Positions 38,501 to 46,489 of a DNA stretch of 64,000 nucleotides are shown here, in pieces. The stretch is from assembly GCA_964604015.1 (NCBI GenBank), contig CAZRXF010000001.1:62001-126000 (forward strand), given 5' to 3'. How positions within the stretch are numbered: the stretch's first letter is position 1; every line of letters starts with the position of its first letter. The notes beneath the pieces are model-generated. The model did no database searches. It had not been told where the DNA came from and saw only the letters and a list, made by a program, of their open reading frames with translations. Position numbers and translations under genes: made by a program. Source of the stretch: CANNBR01 sp964604015. GTDB lineage: Bacteria > Babelota > Babeliae > Babelales > CAIQNR01.

Positions 38501-40823
38501 AGGAGGAGTGGCTACTCCAATGTCTGAACTTACCGGATACGGTTCTGAAGCAATGCGGATGAGATTTGGTATCCAAGTTGCAGCAGATGGAACAGAAACT
38601 ATTGGGCTACCTGTCTACAATCCACCACTTCCGATGGCATCAAATGATGTAACCTTGGCTCCAGGAAGCAGTGGAACGAACATGAAATGTCTTTCGATAC
38701 CAGGAAAAACAACTCCTGCCACAACAGTTACTGACACCTACACGTACTATTATTACAAGAACATTGTTTCCGATACGTATCTGGTGCGCAATGTGTTAAA
38801 CACAACCATTCCTATCTATGATGCAACTACTCAAAGCTTCTCTTCTTTAGCTGAGAAAAAGGATTATTACGTTGATATGGTAACTGGTGAATGTTACAAC
38901 TCTGACGGGACGCCGAAGCTTTCGCAGATAATGGTTGCCTACAACTTCTCTGGATCATCATCGACGGGCATCGTGGCAAATACGGCGATGGATTTCTCAA
39001 ATCCGTTGTTTGTGTGGGGTGATTTAGACCTTCTTGGTGAATCGCTACAAACTAATATGTTCTATCAAGATACCAACAGTGGTGATCCATCAAATGGGTA
39101 CAATCAGTATCAAGTGCAACAGGGCAGCACTGTCTTTACGGTCTTTACTCCTGGATCATCAAAAGGTGTTGCAGGAACACAAACAACGTATGCCTATGGA
39201 ACAGAGACTGATGCAAATAATAATTTATTGATCACACAAAATGGCACAACGATGGTTCCAAATCAAACAAGCATGTCTACGGTGTTGGTCAATGCGCTTA
39301 ATGGCGGAGCTTCACTAGTGAGCAAATCATACATTATGAACATCGGTGGTATTATCCCTTCAGGCACTCCTCCAGCAGGAGCTTCGGTGACCGTTACTGA
39401 AACATTCACTAATCCAAAACAGTACATGGTTTCATATACCAATAGTGGAGGAACTCTAACCAATGACATGTTCCAAGTACCAGTGCAGGCAGGAACAGCT
39501 CCTGGGGCAAGTCAAAACGCCTGGAATAATCCTCCCCTTGACGCAACGTTACAACAGCAATTGATGCAAGCAAAACCGTTCTGTGCGTCGGTGTTTGGAA
39601 GTTGCCCGTATCTTAAAGAGGTAGCAAATCAGGTAAGTATCACTGCCCTTGGAACGGTGCCCGTGACCTGTGGTCTGTTGTATCAACCGGCAACAGCTTC
39701 AACCTTTACGCTTCCTTCAGCAGGACTTTTGAGTATGATTTTCAGTGGGGCAAATCCAAACAGTTCAGCAAATGCGACAAATGGTCAGTACTTTGCCTTC
39801 TATGATTCGTACAATAATGGTGCAGGAACAAGTAGTAATGTGGTTCCAAGCAAAGGTCAGTATGGTACTTTTGTCTCTGTGGTAAGCAGCATGACAAACA
39901 ATCTTGATACAGCAGTGTATCCGGGTCTGTATGCAGGTAATTTCAATGTGAGTTTCCCGCTTTCATCAGCAGCAACTCCAACCTATGGGGCGCCGTACCT
40001 GCGTGTTGTTGGGTCATTGCCAGGAACTATTGATTCAAATACTTTACACACCGATTTTCCTGTTCCTACGTCAGGTACTGAATATCTCTACAAGTATATG
40101 TTTGATACCGTTGCCAATGCATTGCTTGCACAGCTAAAGGCCACGATTAACGTGTGTGGAAACATTAACGGGTTCATGCAGTTGGTAAGTGCCCTGGACG
40201 CAGGAACCATAGAAGCTGCTACGGTTTCTAATCCTACGTTTAATCCGGCAGCAACGGCAGTGATTCAAAATCAAGTATCGTACGCAACGCCCGTGACGCC
40301 GACAACGCAGGAACCAACAGTAGGTGGACGCTTTGTCTACAAACTTTCTTGCAGTTCAGGCGGAACTGACGCTGCTTCTGGTGCTCCAACTAATCAACTC
40401 TGTCAGATCTTCTACCCAACCCAGGCTAGTGGATCTCCTGCAGCAGGACCTGATACCTACATCGACATTCTTAATGGTCTTGTGTTCCAAGCAAAAACAA
40501 CAACGGCTGGTCAGGCACTGCTGTATCCAGTTGGGTTCTCGGTTACAAATAATCTGCGTAACGGTATAACGCTCATGATCGGGGGTGCATTACCTGCTGG
40601 AGCTGCTTCGCTTACGGTTCAAACAGCACCTGCAGGGCAAGCGACAGTCTCTGGGATTGCAGTAACTTCACCAGTAGCTTCCTCATCAACGCAGACGGGG
40701 AAAGGGTCTTCAACAGGTACAAGCAGTCCTGTGCCGACCAAGTTTCCATCAACTACTATCACGCCTGTACCAGCCAACCTCTCACCAACGAGCTCTGCAC
40801 CGGTAGCAGCACCAGCGGCCTGA
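32541..40823 (+). CDS. Giant secreted repeat protein (about 2760 aa)
   Basis: ATG 32541 follows AGGGGTGGGG and starts a clear signal peptide (MKKKLILFAVLCGLFAPRTV). Residues 20-230 are amphipathic helices with Ser/Ala/Lys heptad-like repetition. An acidic Pro/Glu linker follows, then a hydrophobic segment near base 34320. From about 34480 to the end the protein is Ser/Thr/Asn/Gln/Gly-rich and beta-like. A degenerate module recurs there: an aromatic strand such as IYVYE or YIYAV, then 50-90 residues later a motif h-x-h-V-[ST]-G-x-h-[YFW]. Examples are MVSLVTGLAY, LMASLVSGQVY, MMSLVSGNIY, VDMVTGECY, IDLSTGDVW and VNLNTGLIF. The C-terminus is a Pro/Thr/Ser-rich tail. It is probably a surface or secreted adhesin-like or structural protein; no known family was recognised. 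It ends at a terminator. Confidence 0.9.
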   Translation: MKKKLILFAVLCGLFAPRTVRSAEFAEALTSSLSDGLRSLGEAAGDLAEAVGSMAKEMTEAIGDRAEVQAAAKGLFKSIGEQMEKLGGVLKDLGSGEEKAAIMKSFADSLKSSLRDSVEALKAAVRDDSEGAAESLTTRLKGSLEGVSGKFQSAFNESLKGLAGAGKLGAQAIKALNRSMGTALDENAGLIATEGSAAALRPPSAAPAPAGMSDDAVAGLDDATSALQSRAEDVAERADALPSAKAAKAQQEDQFSLFGEGDESTFKDVNWDDDLDVTPEPSGESPAQGEEPGEEPEEEDTVEPVGPEAGGYGPAARGTVRQRMKNWWGGLKEKWAGQAREAERLTEDIDERAEELRGLEADAKKPQRMTFNEEDGTVSMSGDHFDRVGGDEESSAVLNDALEEGDGTVSVSSRDVTVTKDWEGDLTVRVRVKNDDGQEADVVYKLRNVSKAEEKLLTSPEAAFRIGRDGKLSVEGTEDIGADIKLDGETQTARIAKLKSDLTTLRAARSEIEGFLQKSGRLANQGAQSFERFGTAVKQTFRSKEDFQDTFVKGAKATGRGTARGAKFLGKNTVAGIKKFVSGTVEILKMMMTGVFFGIPSMLYQTLMQNAQAKALYEEITAVYHITPTLAVQTPASLIPEANAGQAGTYLYVAVDPSTSGYGKKFSAAELENGSYYVVYQTGAQWGSTYATSQNAFGVWVNLNTGLIFMDGGVPYSDQTPFAYLLEPSNDSTLQAAKGAQTTLSVAQYTQQAFDAVGNRANYNYSEGYLDSVAPWGIKASNDVIKPNGELQTLFAPVESTHTLGHEKIQKPSRYAPQLLVPTLNKFRTGIQDVTGFLPSSQTAVAPAISIRQIEGTGVLNTLLGSQSAQNNIEESINMILALTTMPAPSGHEAAGVKNPLEAVAQAQAALQSALEEVGNKHYGDDVFAAVARLKEARTHLQNAIGTITNGANPGFDPSVDVNAVNIYVYETEDTPIALFTKKHRASDVLPAKDYLLFLDVNYNIVPLFATGLITRADGIGVIDYDVSQINPAINYMVSLVTGLAYRYSNNGPGTSVTTLGDVPAAQYIASTIMAGLFQNISLVLASSEATNFINQILTMANYATNLSYQGPVIKNGCIFDKVPLEASYQDTATSEENLVLSDINGVTFPPAQSATTQAPFGPFSSGQKAWLRSLYVYKVSKFITGGSATGGQSSREQGVFGTNLQGGQVYDYVVPFMPAQIQNQDGSYTTYYQTMPLGISETGVSISNSSSAQLLMASLVSGQVYDSNYAVLTNPPYTANIMERTAAYQPIAAQPGQTSRTLQTANGPMQVAVVENVSLGTGFMPTFANPYNLIYSSMQGNPAYAGDFSAVSNAQAQVTALAQNINGMIDTAVYPKWAEDIWSAVQGMNVQTSATLSQQYVPYLVLPGESTSQPGQLFTSMQSWLTEKVKLVNAQQTLAAKKQAFEKDLKPPFAPVAKTTDQMLQMCPMYWMHFAQFAYAPQSASMQQIQYNNPSQQQETANINWINTTVNASPTPLSCALGQAVPQSFVQDVITAYNGWEDIMNSSNGVAQILQSGPFQFTQNMKCNVYLTLPPTNGSVTSIGTGNFFYNLVPVAPTTTLFAIGALDGTVASNITSNLSAATPVVGLSSPLTIDQCNVGSRLGTSFLEIANPVAIDLSTGDVWFPTPLGTAAVCYGSGGNIATAKCNITKIGTLDPEKVLDVALKNQGSSRQDVANNNPGLYSMLMNCQSVASQAAQLALSPFYFAGRLLSLCQEQITHGTYIYAVNVTAENYYGATDYWVATDANWNPIGRLTPQTNYMMSLVSGNIYQMNLPAQNGQGLQQTETAQGQDQQVGIGEATLETPQTAFQRLFGVGSYGTSETSTLLTPVQSNNPQLFDIIESLNQVQNQNFLQAQFSSSANGQLVAAPLPLSQLKGAAPVSALYSNIYQVNGKYYLAMPGTGGNPSYYYDFNAQMQDVTVSAQTGQPVYTAIPGNAKRGMYYLVEGGVATPMSELTGYGSEAMRMRFGIQVAADGTETIGLPVYNPPLPMASNDVTLAPGSSGTNMKCLSIPGKTTPATTVTDTYTYYYYKNIVSDTYLVRNVLNTTIPIYDATTQSFSSLAEKKDYYVDMVTGECYNSDGTPKLSQIMVAYNFSGSSSTGIVANTAMDFSNPLFVWGDLDLLGESLQTNMFYQDTNSGDPSNGYNQYQVQQGSTVFTVFTPGSSKGVAGTQTTYAYGTETDANNNLLITQNGTTMVPNQTSMSTVLVNALNGGASLVSKSYIMNIGGIIPSGTPPAGASVTVTETFTNPKQYMVSYTNSGGTLTNDMFQVPVQAGTAPGASQNAWNNPPLDATLQQQLMQAKPFCASVFGSCPYLKEVANQVSITALGTVPVTCGLLYQPATASTFTLPSAGLLSMIFSGANPNSSANATNGQYFAFYDSYNNGAGTSSNVVPSKGQYGTFVSVVSSMTNNLDTAVYPGLYAGNFNVSFPLSSAATPTYGAPYLRVVGSLPGTIDSNTLHTDFPVPTSGTEYLYKYMFDTVANALLAQLKATINVCGNINGFMQLVSALDAGTIEAATVSNPTFNPAATAVIQNQVSYATPVTPTTQEPTVGGRFVYKLSCSSGGTDAASGAPTNQLCQIFYPTQASGSPAAGPDTYIDILNGLVFQAKTTTAGQALLYPVGFSVTNNLRNGITLMIGGALPAGAASLTVQTAPAGQATVSGIAVTSPVASSSTQTGKGSSTGTSSPVPTKFPSTTITPVPANLSPTSSAPVAAPAA

Positions 40824-40852
40824 TAGTAAAAATAGTCCAGTTTTACAAGTTC

Positions 40853-40886
40853 AAGAGGGATCCACACCGGGTCCCTCTTTGCTTTT
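40853..40886 (+). terminator. Terminator after the giant gene
   Basis: AAGAGGGA (40853-40860) pairs perfectly with TCCCTCTT (40872-40879), with extra pairing inside the loop, followed by a T-rich tract. Confidence 0.85.
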
Positions 40887-40955
40887 TACTTGCCCCTGGT
40901 AACGTGTTACCCTTACGTGCAGAAAATGTACACCTCACGTAGTAAGGAGTTTCCC

Positions 40956-42485
40956 ATGACACAATATCTCGTAAATGACGCACCGTTGCTCTCTCAATCA
41001 ACGCAAGCGTTTGCCTTCTTTGTTCCTGAAGGTGGTTCTGTTTCAAAGATTGAACCGAAGCTGGAAGGGGAATTTTTTCCTCATCTTTCAAAGTTACTCA
41101 AAGATAAGAAATTTACTGGGGGGAAAGGGCAGTCATTTGTTCTTCCTTGTGCAGTAGGCAAAAAGATTGTCTACCTTCTGTTCATCGGTGTCGGTAAAAA
41201 AGAGGCAAAAGATGCGCTTCTTGAAACCTATCGTAGTGCCTACGCCACTGTTGTTCGCCTCTGTCAGGCTCATAAAATTGAATCCGTTGCGTATGAACTT
41301 CCTCCAGCAAAAGATCTGGGGATAGCGGATGAGAAAAATGGGCAGCTATTCACGTTAATGAGTGAAATGGCCCAGTACAAATTTGATCAGTTCATCACCA
41401 AAAAAGATGACAAGGTAGAGTCCCTTGAAAAAGTAGTCGCTGTTGTTGATAAAAAGGCAGTTGCTGCAACAAAGGTAGGAGTTAAAGAAGGTGAGATTAT
41501 TGCCCAAGCAGTGAACAGAACACGTCTCTGGGTCGATCTTCCTGCAAACGTTATGACGCCGCATGAATTTGCAAAACTCATTAAGCACCTTGGCAAAGAA
41601 CACGCTGTTGAAGTGACAGTGTTTGACGAACCAACTATTGAAAAAATGGGTATGGGTGGTCTGAAAGCGGTTGGTATGGGTTCACAGCATGATTGCCAGT
41701 TGGTGATTGCCCAGTACACCTGCAAAAAGAAAAATGCACCAACAATTGCGCTTGTTGGAAAAGGTATTACCTTCGATTCAGGCGGTATCAACTTAAAACC
41801 AACCGGCTATCTTGAAACGATGAAAGAAGATATGGCTGGTGCTGCTGCTGTTATGAACACGCTTATGGTTATTGCGCAGCTCAAACCGGAAGTAAATGTG
41901 GTTGCACTTGCTGCCGTTGCAGAAAATATGCTCAGCGGATCAGCAAACCATCCAGGAGACATCATCACGTTCTACAATGGAAAAACAGCAGTGGTTGGAA
42001 ATACAGATGCTGAAGGGCGGTTGGTGCTTGCTGATGCGCTTGCATACGCGGACAAACATTTTAAACCAACAGTGATGGTTGACGTGGCAACGTTAACGGG
42101 TGCCTGCAGCCATGCAGTTGGACCGTTCTTTAGTGGCCTTTTTACACAAGATGAAGATCTTGCAAAAAAGATTGAAAAGTCTGCCCACGCTTCTGGTGAC
42201 GCAGTGTGGCGTCTTCCGCTTATTGATGAATACAAGGTAATGGTCAAATCGGATCATGCTGATCTTTGTAATGATGGCAAAACGAAATATTACGCAGGAG
42301 CGACCAACGGTGCCTGCTTCTTGAGCAATTTTGTGGGTGATACCCCCTGGGTTCACTTGGATATCGCGCCATCCGCCTTTGATGTACCTGATAAGCCCTA
42401 TTTTAGGCCTAATTCAGCAACAGGGGTAGCCGTACGTCTGCTTGTTGATTTTGTGATGAGCTGGCCCTCGAAAACTAAAGCTTAA
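40956..42485 (+). CDS. pepA: Leucyl aminopeptidase (peptidase M17)
   Basis: ATG 40956 has AAGGAG at ideal spacing; the protein is 509 residues, normal for the family. The C-terminal catalytic domain shows the two-metal motifs: VGKGITFDSGG (Lys and Asp), MKEDMAGAAAV, and the signature NTDAEGRLVLADAL. The N-terminal domain is less conserved. PepA is a cytosolic hexameric aminopeptidase that releases N-terminal residues from peptides and in some bacteria also binds DNA. In a host-dependent bacterium it would help use imported peptides. It ends in a strong terminator. Confidence 0.95.
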   Translation: MTQYLVNDAPLLSQSTQAFAFFVPEGGSVSKIEPKLEGEFFPHLSKLLKDKKFTGGKGQSFVLPCAVGKKIVYLLFIGVGKKEAKDALLETYRSAYATVVRLCQAHKIESVAYELPPAKDLGIADEKNGQLFTLMSEMAQYKFDQFITKKDDKVESLEKVVAVVDKKAVAATKVGVKEGEIIAQAVNRTRLWVDLPANVMTPHEFAKLIKHLGKEHAVEVTVFDEPTIEKMGMGGLKAVGMGSQHDCQLVIAQYTCKKKNAPTIALVGKGITFDSGGINLKPTGYLETMKEDMAGAAAVMNTLMVIAQLKPEVNVVALAAVAENMLSGSANHPGDIITFYNGKTAVVGNTDAEGRLVLADALAYADKHFKPTVMVDVATLTGACSHAVGPFFSGLFTQDEDLAKKIEKSAHASGDAVWRLPLIDEYKVMVKSDHADLCNDGKTKYYAGATNGACFLSNFVGDTPWVHLDIAPSAFDVPDKPYFRPNSATGVAVRLLVDFVMSWPSKTKA

Positions 42486-42508
42486 AAAAGACCAAATTTT
42501 CTGAAACT

Positions 42509-42534
42509 AAGGGGCCCGACTGGGCCCTTTTTTT
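42509..42534 (+). terminator. Terminator after pepA
   Basis: AAGGGGCCC, a GACT loop and GGGCCCTTT form a nine-pair stem followed by a run of T. Confidence 0.95.
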
Positions 42535-42592
42535 GGCGCAGGTTATTTGGTTCAAAATGTTTGTGGTAAGAGCCTTTGTCTTAAATTCTCAT

Positions 42593-42621
42593 TTGTCATA
42601 TTTGATGCGCTAATATAAAAT
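42593..42621 (+). promoter_or_regulatory. Putative sigma-70-type promoter
   Basis: TTGTCA (42593-42598) and TAAAAT (42616-42621) are 17 bases apart and lie 35 bases before the start of the exported-protein gene at 42656. An overlapping TATAAA is also present. Prediction from sequence only. Confidence 0.5.
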
Positions 42622-42655
42622 ACTAAGAGCTTTTTATACTAAGGAAAAGGTTTCT

Positions 42656-43348
42656 ATGAAAATTATCAAAAATACTACGTGGATTGTTTTACTGGTGGTA
42701 AGCGGAGCTTGCGCAGGTGAAAGACCTACGTTGGGATGGACTGGTGGGGCTGCTGAGTTTGTGAGAGAGCATCCGTATTTGGTTGCAACTTGTGGCATTG
42801 GCTTACTCGGTGGTGGAGCATACGTGTGGAGCTCGAGATTTCCAAAGGCCGAACTTAAGGAAACTAAAGAGATGGCTGCCGCTGGGGTTGTTGTAAGAGA
42901 GAAAAAAAAGGAAGAGGGAGACTTGATGGGTGCAGTAGGAGGACAAGCAGCTGCTTTGACAGAAAATGAGCGTCTTCTTGCTCATTTTTATAAAATGCAA
43001 TTGGTGTACCAACTTATCTTTCTACCTCGGGAGGGATGGACTTTTTCACATATTGATGAGCAAAGTTGGGATGGAAAAAAGCAAGTAGTATGGTCAAAAT
43101 TTGTTGCGTCGGAAAGTTTGTATGGTACGAGTCGAACAGATACACAGCGTGTTCCTTTACACATATCGCCTGAGGAGCTTAAATCTATCAGTGCTCAGAT
43201 AGACGCACAACAAAGGTTGTCGAGACCATTTGCAGGACTCAAGCAAGAATTGGGGTGTCCCGAAGAGCAAGACATCGTACAGTGGTGTTTGCGCCAACTT
43301 GAGGATTTAGGTCCTAAATTGCAACGGCAAGGTTTACTAAAAAATTAG
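42656..43348 (+). CDS. Exported protein of unknown function (230 aa)
   Basis: The start has AAGGAAAAGG upstream. The N-terminus (MKIIKNTTWIVLLVVSGACAG) is a signal peptide, possibly a lipobox-like SGAC. A second hydrophobic stretch at about residues 42-60 (YLVATCGIGLLGGGAYVW) could be a membrane anchor, followed by a basic/acidic linker and a soluble C-terminal domain of about 120 residues. No family was recognised. It is convergent with ftsW and close to three further small exported-protein genes on the same strand. Confidence 0.75.
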   Translation: MKIIKNTTWIVLLVVSGACAGERPTLGWTGGAAEFVREHPYLVATCGIGLLGGGAYVWSSRFPKAELKETKEMAAAGVVVREKKKEEGDLMGAVGGQAAALTENERLLAHFYKMQLVYQLIFLPREGWTFSHIDEQSWDGKKQVVWSKFVASESLYGTSRTDTQRVPLHISPEELKSISAQIDAQQRLSRPFAGLKQELGCPEEQDIVQWCLRQLEDLGPKLQRQGLLKN

Positions 43349-43399
43349 GTTTTTTATTTGAATAGTGCCGCTAGATGGTATGGCAGGGATGGTTCAGAG

Positions 43400-44506
43400 T
43401 TAGTTGCGATCAACAAAGAGCGCAATAATGCCGATCATACATAAAAAACAAACAAGTGATGAGTTTCCGTAGCTGATGAAGGGTAATCCGATGCCTTTAG
43501 TTGGCAGTAGTCCCGTCGCTACAAAAATATTAATGAGCGCTTGTAGTGACGTCAAAATCACGAATCCAAGGGTGGTCAGAAGTGCGAACTTGTTTTTAAG
43601 TTGCCAGGCCACCTTCATCCCAAAATACGTAAACAGTGCGTAGAGCAGAATAATGATGCTGCTCCCTACAAATCCTGTTTCTTCTGCGATAATCGAAAAA
43701 ATAAAGTCGGTATGTTGCATGGGCAGATAAAAAAACTTTTGTTTTGAATGTGATATGCCACTTCCCAACCAACTTCCTGAACCGATTGCAATCAGCGATT
43801 GAATAACCTGAAATCCTGCGCCTTGTGGATCTTTCCAAGGGTCAAGAAAGGTTAAGATTCGTTTGACCCGATACGGCTGTGTGTAAATCAAAAGTCCCAC
43901 GAGTGGAATGAGTGCCCCTCCGACAAGAAGAAGGTGGGTGATGGGAAAGCCTGCAATAAAAAGCAACGCGCCTGCGGTGGTGGTCAGTGTAGTGGCAAGT
44001 CCAAAATCTGGTTGGCACAGAAGTATTCCTCCAGTAAGTCCCGTGATGAGCAGAAACGGAAGATATGCTGATCTGAAGGTAAACGGTTTATTTTCGCGTC
44101 GAGAAAGAAAGTGTGCGATGTACATGACAAACGCTATCTTAAGAAGTTCGCTCGGTTGGAATGAAAACCCACCCAAAGAAAGCCAACGGCTTGACCCGTG
44201 AATCCGTTGTGAAAGCTGGGGAACAAGGGTAAGGGCTGTTAGGGTCCACGATCCAAGGAAAAAGAGTGGAGTGCATACGTAGACCAACTCAAAAGAAAGC
44301 TTGCGCACCACAAATAATGCGCATAATCCTAATAAGACACCAATACATTGTCGCTTTAAAAAGTAGTGAGCAGACCCATACTGCTGTGCTGCGTAGATAG
44401 AACTTGATGAGTACACAAACAGAAGTCCGATGATGGTAAGCGCAGCGACAATGCCACACAGAATGGAAAAGTCATTTTTAAGATGTGAAGAAGTACGAAA
44501 TTGCAT
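43400..44506 (-). CDS. ftsW: Peptidoglycan polymerase FtsW (SEDS family)
   Basis: ATG 44506 has GGAAAGG upstream; the frame to 44650 lacks such a site. The protein of 368 residues has about ten TM segments. SEDS features are visible: a YFLKRQ segment after TM2, a long periplasmic loop region, GFVGSSIII and the C-terminal signature GIGLPFISYGNSSL. The FtsW/RodA family polymerises lipid II glycan strands; proximity to murD favours the division enzyme FtsW over RodA. In many bacteria murD, ftsW and murG are contiguous. Here they share orientation but are separated by 2 kb of opposite-strand genes. Confidence 0.9.
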   Translation of the reverse strand: MQFRTSSHLKNDFSILCGIVAALTIIGLLFVYSSSSIYAAQQYGSAHYFLKRQCIGVLLGLCALFVVRKLSFELVYVCTPLFFLGSWTLTALTLVPQLSQRIHGSSRWLSLGGFSFQPSELLKIAFVMYIAHFLSRRENKPFTFRSAYLPFLLITGLTGGILLCQPDFGLATTLTTTAGALLFIAGFPITHLLLVGGALIPLVGLLIYTQPYRVKRILTFLDPWKDPQGAGFQVIQSLIAIGSGSWLGSGISHSKQKFFYLPMQHTDFIFSIIAEETGFVGSSIIILLYALFTYFGMKVAWQLKNKFALLTTLGFVILTSLQALINIFVATGLLPTKGIGLPFISYGNSSLVCFLCMIGIIALFVDRN

Positions 44507-44774
44507 GTAAGGCCTTTCCAGAATTGGGTAACTTTTTGTCAGATGTACCAAAACGTGTGGAAGAAGGCCATGTCTGTGCAGGTTCCGTTCCTGTTTTTCG
44601 TCGATTTTGGTGGAGTAACCAGTCAGTAAAAAAATACAATATCGTGCCAAGTGGTGAAGGAGGGTTTCATGGGTAAAGGGATAAAGTATTGGCAGGCTAG
44701 TCTTTTTTTGTGATTTAAGTACAGTAAGGTGCTATCGCGAGTGCGATAAAAAAATAAAAACAAATAGGGATCAA

Positions 44775-45257
44775 ATGGACAAAGGGGTAACTGAAAACAT
44801 GAAAATGAAAAATATTTTTTTGGCCATGTGTCTTGTGAGTGCATCAGAGGCTGTGTCAAGTGGTGTACAAAAAAGTAAAGCAGTGTGCCAAAAAACACAG
44901 AAAGCATTGTTAGAAGTTGCTATTGCGGTACTTAAGAATGGTGATAATGTGCATAAGCTTCGCGCTTGGAATCGTGTGTGTGAAGAAGCGGGTAAATCTT
45001 TCATACTAGTACGTAGGGATCACCATACAGAGGAACAGAGATTTGAAGTGAGGGGAGTATCTCATGAAAATGCAGGTGCATTTTGCTACAATTTTAATGG
45101 AATCCTGGCTGCTTCAGGAAGAGATGGACGTAGATTTGGAGATTTCAAAAAAACTGCTGAAACGGAACTGAAAGGAATGTTTGGATTACCTCTCAAAAAA
45201 GATCTTTGCGTAGAGACTCTTCAGGAGAGGCTTGCTCTGTTGAAAAGAACTAAATGA
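44775..45257 (+). CDS. Small exported protein, possible paralogue of next gene
   Basis: A protein of up to 160 residues. Starts are possible at 44775 (AGGGA upstream), 44799 or 44805. The hydrophobic segment MKNIFLAMCLVSASEAVSSG is a signal peptide. The mature part has four Cys and ends with an [AD]E-x-EL-x-x-[MI]-[FL]-G-[LI] ... L-x-x-x-L segment that resembles the end of the next protein. The stop overlaps the next start (ATGA), indicating translational coupling. No known family. Confidence 0.7.
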   Translation: MDKGVTENMKMKNIFLAMCLVSASEAVSSGVQKSKAVCQKTQKALLEVAIAVLKNGDNVHKLRAWNRVCEEAGKSFILVRRDHHTEEQRFEVRGVSHENAGAFCYNFNGILAASGRDGRRFGDFKKTAETELKGMFGLPLKKDLCVETLQERLALLKRTK

Positions 45258-45745
45258 AGAAGGTGGCAGTAAAATTCGCTCTTTTTCTGTGGGGTGGTCT
45301 TGTGTATGGCATGGGGCCTTCTCTTGGTGGTGCAGTAGCTTTGCGTGAAGCACGGGGAACGGGTGCCGTTAGAAGACAGCTTGAAAATCCGGAAGTTGCC
45401 GTAGCAAAAGAGATGATTCTTATTACCGCACACTTTCTGAGTAAATGTCTTCACGAAAATGATGCTGTTACTCGTGGTGGTGCATTAAGAAGGTGTTCCA
45501 TCGCTCATAATATGTGGCTGCAAGGAAAGATTGTCTTTAAAGATGGGGATACCGTACTTGGTGAATGGATGATTGCGCATTTGTCTCAAGATTGCACTGC
45601 TGGGCTATGCAGGGTTCTTAATAAACGTTGTTATACAGGTGATGAAGCGGAGTTGAGAACAATACTTGGTATTTCGCAGGAGATGGCAGTGACACAAGAG
45701 GTGTTGCTACAGCATTTGCGAATAGTAGTTGGGCGCATTAGATAA
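45254..45745 (+). CDS. Small exported protein, coupled to previous gene
   Basis: A 163-residue protein with signal peptide MKKVAVKFALFLWGGLVYG. The start codon overlaps the upstream stop by four bases. The mature domain contains several Cys (SKCLHEN, RRCSIAH, DCTAGLC, KRCYTG) and a DEAELRTILGI segment near the C-terminus similar to the preceding protein, so the two may be diverged tandem duplicates. If exported, the Cys could form disulfides. Function unknown. Confidence 0.7.
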   Translation: MKKVAVKFALFLWGGLVYGMGPSLGGAVALREARGTGAVRRQLENPEVAVAKEMILITAHFLSKCLHENDAVTRGGALRRCSIAHNMWLQGKIVFKDGDTVLGEWMIAHLSQDCTAGLCRVLNKRCYTGDEAELRTILGISQEMAVTQEVLLQHLRIVVGRIR

Positions 45746-45835
45746 TGAATAAAAATGGGGGGGATGGTGGTTCGAGGAATTGACAGCAAAGAACAATGTA
45801 CGTGATAGCTATAGTAATAAAAGGAATTATTAATT

Positions 45836-46456
45836 ATGAAAATCAGAAAAAACATAACGTTAGTGTTGGCTCTTGGTGGTTTGAGTGTATACAGCGTGCA
45901 TGGGGCTCAAAGCGAAGCGGATGAGCGGTCGACGCTCATCACAAAGGCATTCCAAAATAGTAGGATGGTGAAAATCGATTTGGCGCAACAAGAGGGTCAC
46001 GAATATACACCTGACCGTCCTGCCCTTGAAAATTTCTTTCACAGATTGTTTAAGGGGCAGCTGGTGCTTTCTGAAATGTCGGGGCAACATGGAGACAGGT
46101 TTCTTAAATTCTCCGATATGGTTACGAGAAAAGTGTGGGCGATTCCTGTTTTGGATAAAACGAATCAGTCGAGAGTAGCAACTCTTTTAAAGCAAATGAG
46201 TGGTGCGAGAGATTATTCTCGAGTGCCTGTAATGGAGTATTGGGACATTCAGGCAGAACCTGCTGTTGCGGTTTGTTTGTATGTTTTGTCGGAGCGGTTT
46301 AGGGACGCATCTGATGAACGAGTAGGACGCTATCGTGGTGGGGTTCCAGCGGGTGTTTTGCCTATGCTGGCAGGTAGTACACAAGCTGCTCTACCAGTAG
46401 TTACGCTCACTCCTCCTACTGGAGAACTGCCTGCGTTACTAGATCAATCAAATTAG
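45836..46456 (+). CDS. Exported protein of unknown function (206 aa)
   Basis: The start has AAAAGGAATT upstream; signal peptide MKIRKNITLVLALGGLSVYSVHG. The mature part is a mixed globular domain followed by a Pro/Thr/Ala-rich C-terminal tail (TLTPPTGELPALL). No family was recognised. It is the last of the three plus-strand genes lying between ftsW and murD, convergent with murD and ending 34 bases from it. Confidence 0.7.
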   Translation: MKIRKNITLVLALGGLSVYSVHGAQSEADERSTLITKAFQNSRMVKIDLAQQEGHEYTPDRPALENFFHRLFKGQLVLSEMSGQHGDRFLKFSDMVTRKVWAIPVLDKTNQSRVATLLKQMSGARDYSRVPVMEYWDIQAEPAVAVCLYVLSERFRDASDERVGRYRGGVPAGVLPMLAGSTQAALPVVTLTPPTGELPALLDQSN

Positions 46457-46489
46457 TAATAAGTCAGGAAAATTTTTATATTTTACAAG

